NCBI RefSeq assembly: GCF_002891295.1
Contig: NZ_LGUI01000008.1
Span: 248,001 to 312,000, forward strand
Origin: Streptomyces eurocidicus
GTDB taxonomy: Bacteria > Actinomycetota > Actinomycetes > Streptomycetales > Streptomycetaceae
Length of the DNA stretch: 64,000 bases
Reading direction: 5' to 3'
Positions within the stretch are counted from its first letter, which is position 1, and every line of letters begins with the position of its first letter. Of this stretch, positions 63,215-64,000 are shown in pieces. The position numbers and the translations under genes were made by a program. The notes under the pieces are model-generated. The model ran no database searches and was not told the origin of the DNA. It saw nothing but the letters and a program-made list of their open reading frames with translations.

Positions 63215-64000
63215 CTACGCGGCGGGCACCCCCAGCAGCCCCAGGATCGCCTCGCCGTGCTTCGCGAGCTTGCTCTCGCCCACGCCGCTGACCCCCGCCA
63301 GCTCGTCCAGCGACGACGGCGAGACCGTGGCGATCTCCCGGAGCGTCGCGTCGTGGAAGATCACGTACGCGGGCACCCCCAGCTCCTTCGCCGTCGCCGC
63401 CCGCCACGCCCGCAGCGCCTCGAAGACCGGCACCGCCTCGGCGGGCAGGTCCACGGGCGCGGCCCGCTTGCCGGAGCCGCCGGACCGGGACGAGCTCTTC
63501 GCGGCGCGGGCCGGCTTCTCGGGCTCGCGCCGCAGCAGCACCTCGCGCTGTCTGCCCAGCACCTCCGCGCTGGTGTCGGTGAGGACCAGCGTGCCGTAGT
63601 CGCCCTCGACGGCGAGCAGGCCCTGGGCCAGCAGCTGCCGCACCACGCCCCGCCACTCCGCGACGCTCAGCTCGGTGCCGATGCCGAAGACGGTCAGGCC
63701 GTCGTGGTCGTGCTGGATGACCTTGGCGGTCTTCTTGCCCAGCAGGATGTCGATGATCTGCCCCGCGCCGAACTTCTGCCGCCGCTCCCGGGCCAGCCGC
63801 AGCACGGCCGAGAGGAACTTCTGGGCGGCGATCGTGCCGTCCCAGGTCTCGGCGGGCGTCAGGCAGGTGTCGCAATTGCCGCAGGGGCCGCTCGCCTGCC
63901 CGAAGTACGCGAGCAGGCGCACCCGCCGGCACTCGACCGTCTCGCACAGCGCCAGCATCGCGTCGAGGTGCGCGCCGAGCTTGCGGCGGTGGGCGTCGTC
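63215..64000 (-). CDS. recQ: ATP-dependent DNA helicase RecQ (partial, N-terminus off the right edge)
   Basis: The C-terminal 261 residues. They include the RecQ zinc-binding segment (RKLGAHLDAMLALCETVECR; FGQASGPCGNCDTCL), the winged-helix RQC domain (KFGAGQIIDILLGKKT) and an HRDC domain at the end (VFEALRAWRAATAKELGVPA; DELAGVSGVGESKLAKHGE). RecQ unwinds recombination and replication intermediates. The helicase motor lies outside the window. Confidence 0.93.
   Translation of the reverse strand, partial: DDAHRRKLGAHLDAMLALCETVECRRVRLLAYFGQASGPCGNCDTCLTPAETWDGTIAAQKFLSAVLRLARERRQKFGAGQIIDILLGKKTAKVIQHDHDGLTVFGIGTELSVAEWRGVVRQLLAQGLLAVEGDYGTLVLTDTSAEVLGRQREVLLRREPEKPARAAKSSSRSGGSGKRAAPVDLPAEAVPVFEALRAWRAATAKELGVPAYVIFHDATLREIATVSPSSLDELAGVSGVGESKLAKHGEAILGLLGVPAA

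Noticed and set aside
1..64000. tRNA, rRNA or insertion sequences
   Set aside because: I looked for tRNA T-loop patterns, transposase-like products and terminal repeats with direct duplications and saw none I could support.

Overview
The window is a gene-dense, very GC-rich stretch of an actinomycete chromosome, almost certainly a Streptomyces. It carries the AfsK / AfsS / AfsR antibiotic-regulation genes, a two-domain FO synthase (fbiC), XRE/DUF397 pairs, a PknG-type kinase, a class F sortase, GTG and TTG starts and many ATGA/GTGA overlaps. From memory the order resembles the S. coelicolor afsK-afsR-fbiC-scr1/scr2 neighbourhood. No tRNA, rRNA, CRISPR array, insertion sequence or prophage was seen.

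Layout. (1) 1-22.3 kb: a coenzyme-A / F420 catabolic gene set (two thiolase-fold lipid-transfer proteins, acyl-CoA dehydrogenase, deazaflavin-dependent oxidoreductase, crotonase, DUF35 OB protein, acyl-CoA ligase, two amidohydrolases, two LLM oxidoreductases, TetR regulator) interleaved with afsK (+), afsS (-) and afsR (-). A 15-bp palindrome, CTGAC-N5-GTCAG, recurs in the promoters of the catabolic genes and near the TetR start, which suggests one regulon. (2) 22.3-31.8 kb: APC permease, small secreted protein, an XRE/DUF397 pair facing a small protein plus PCMT-like peptide methyltransferase, a degenerate EF-Tu-like protein, a Tat-exported PHP phosphoesterase and a third LLM enzyme. (3) 32-36.3 kb: two tandem transmembrane Ser/Thr kinases with C-terminal WD40-type propellers. 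(4) 36.8-50.1 kb: fbiC, a membrane-anchored protein, an ADP-ribosylglycohydrolase, a second XRE/DUF397 pair, a GPP34 protein, a repeat-rich D-Ala-D-Ala carboxypeptidase and a polytopic membrane protein. (5) 50.2-58.2 kb: a tightly coupled four-gene operon of trypsin-like protease, PknG-like kinase, VWA/zinc-ribbon protein, and a membrane protein that looks like GlnX fused to GlnH. (6) 58.6-64 kb: a surface protein with a sortase, a MarR regulator divergent from a questin-oxidase-like gene, and the C-terminal part of recQ.

How the genes may work together. AfsK phosphorylates AfsR, and AfsR activates afsS; a SARP/PhoP-type direct repeat lies upstream of afsS. FbiC makes the deazaflavin precursor of F420, the cofactor expected for the LLM and DUF385 enzymes. 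The ligase-dehydrogenase-crotonase-thiolase/DUF35 set could shorten a branched or steroid/isoprenoid-like acyl-CoA. The protease-PknG-VWA-GlnX/H operon looks like an amino-acid-sensing or conflict-type signalling module.

Caveat: at least four reading-frame breaks (two in afsK, one near 39.94 kb, at least one in the sortase gene) all fall in GC-rich linker DNA, so single-base assembly errors are as likely as real mutations.
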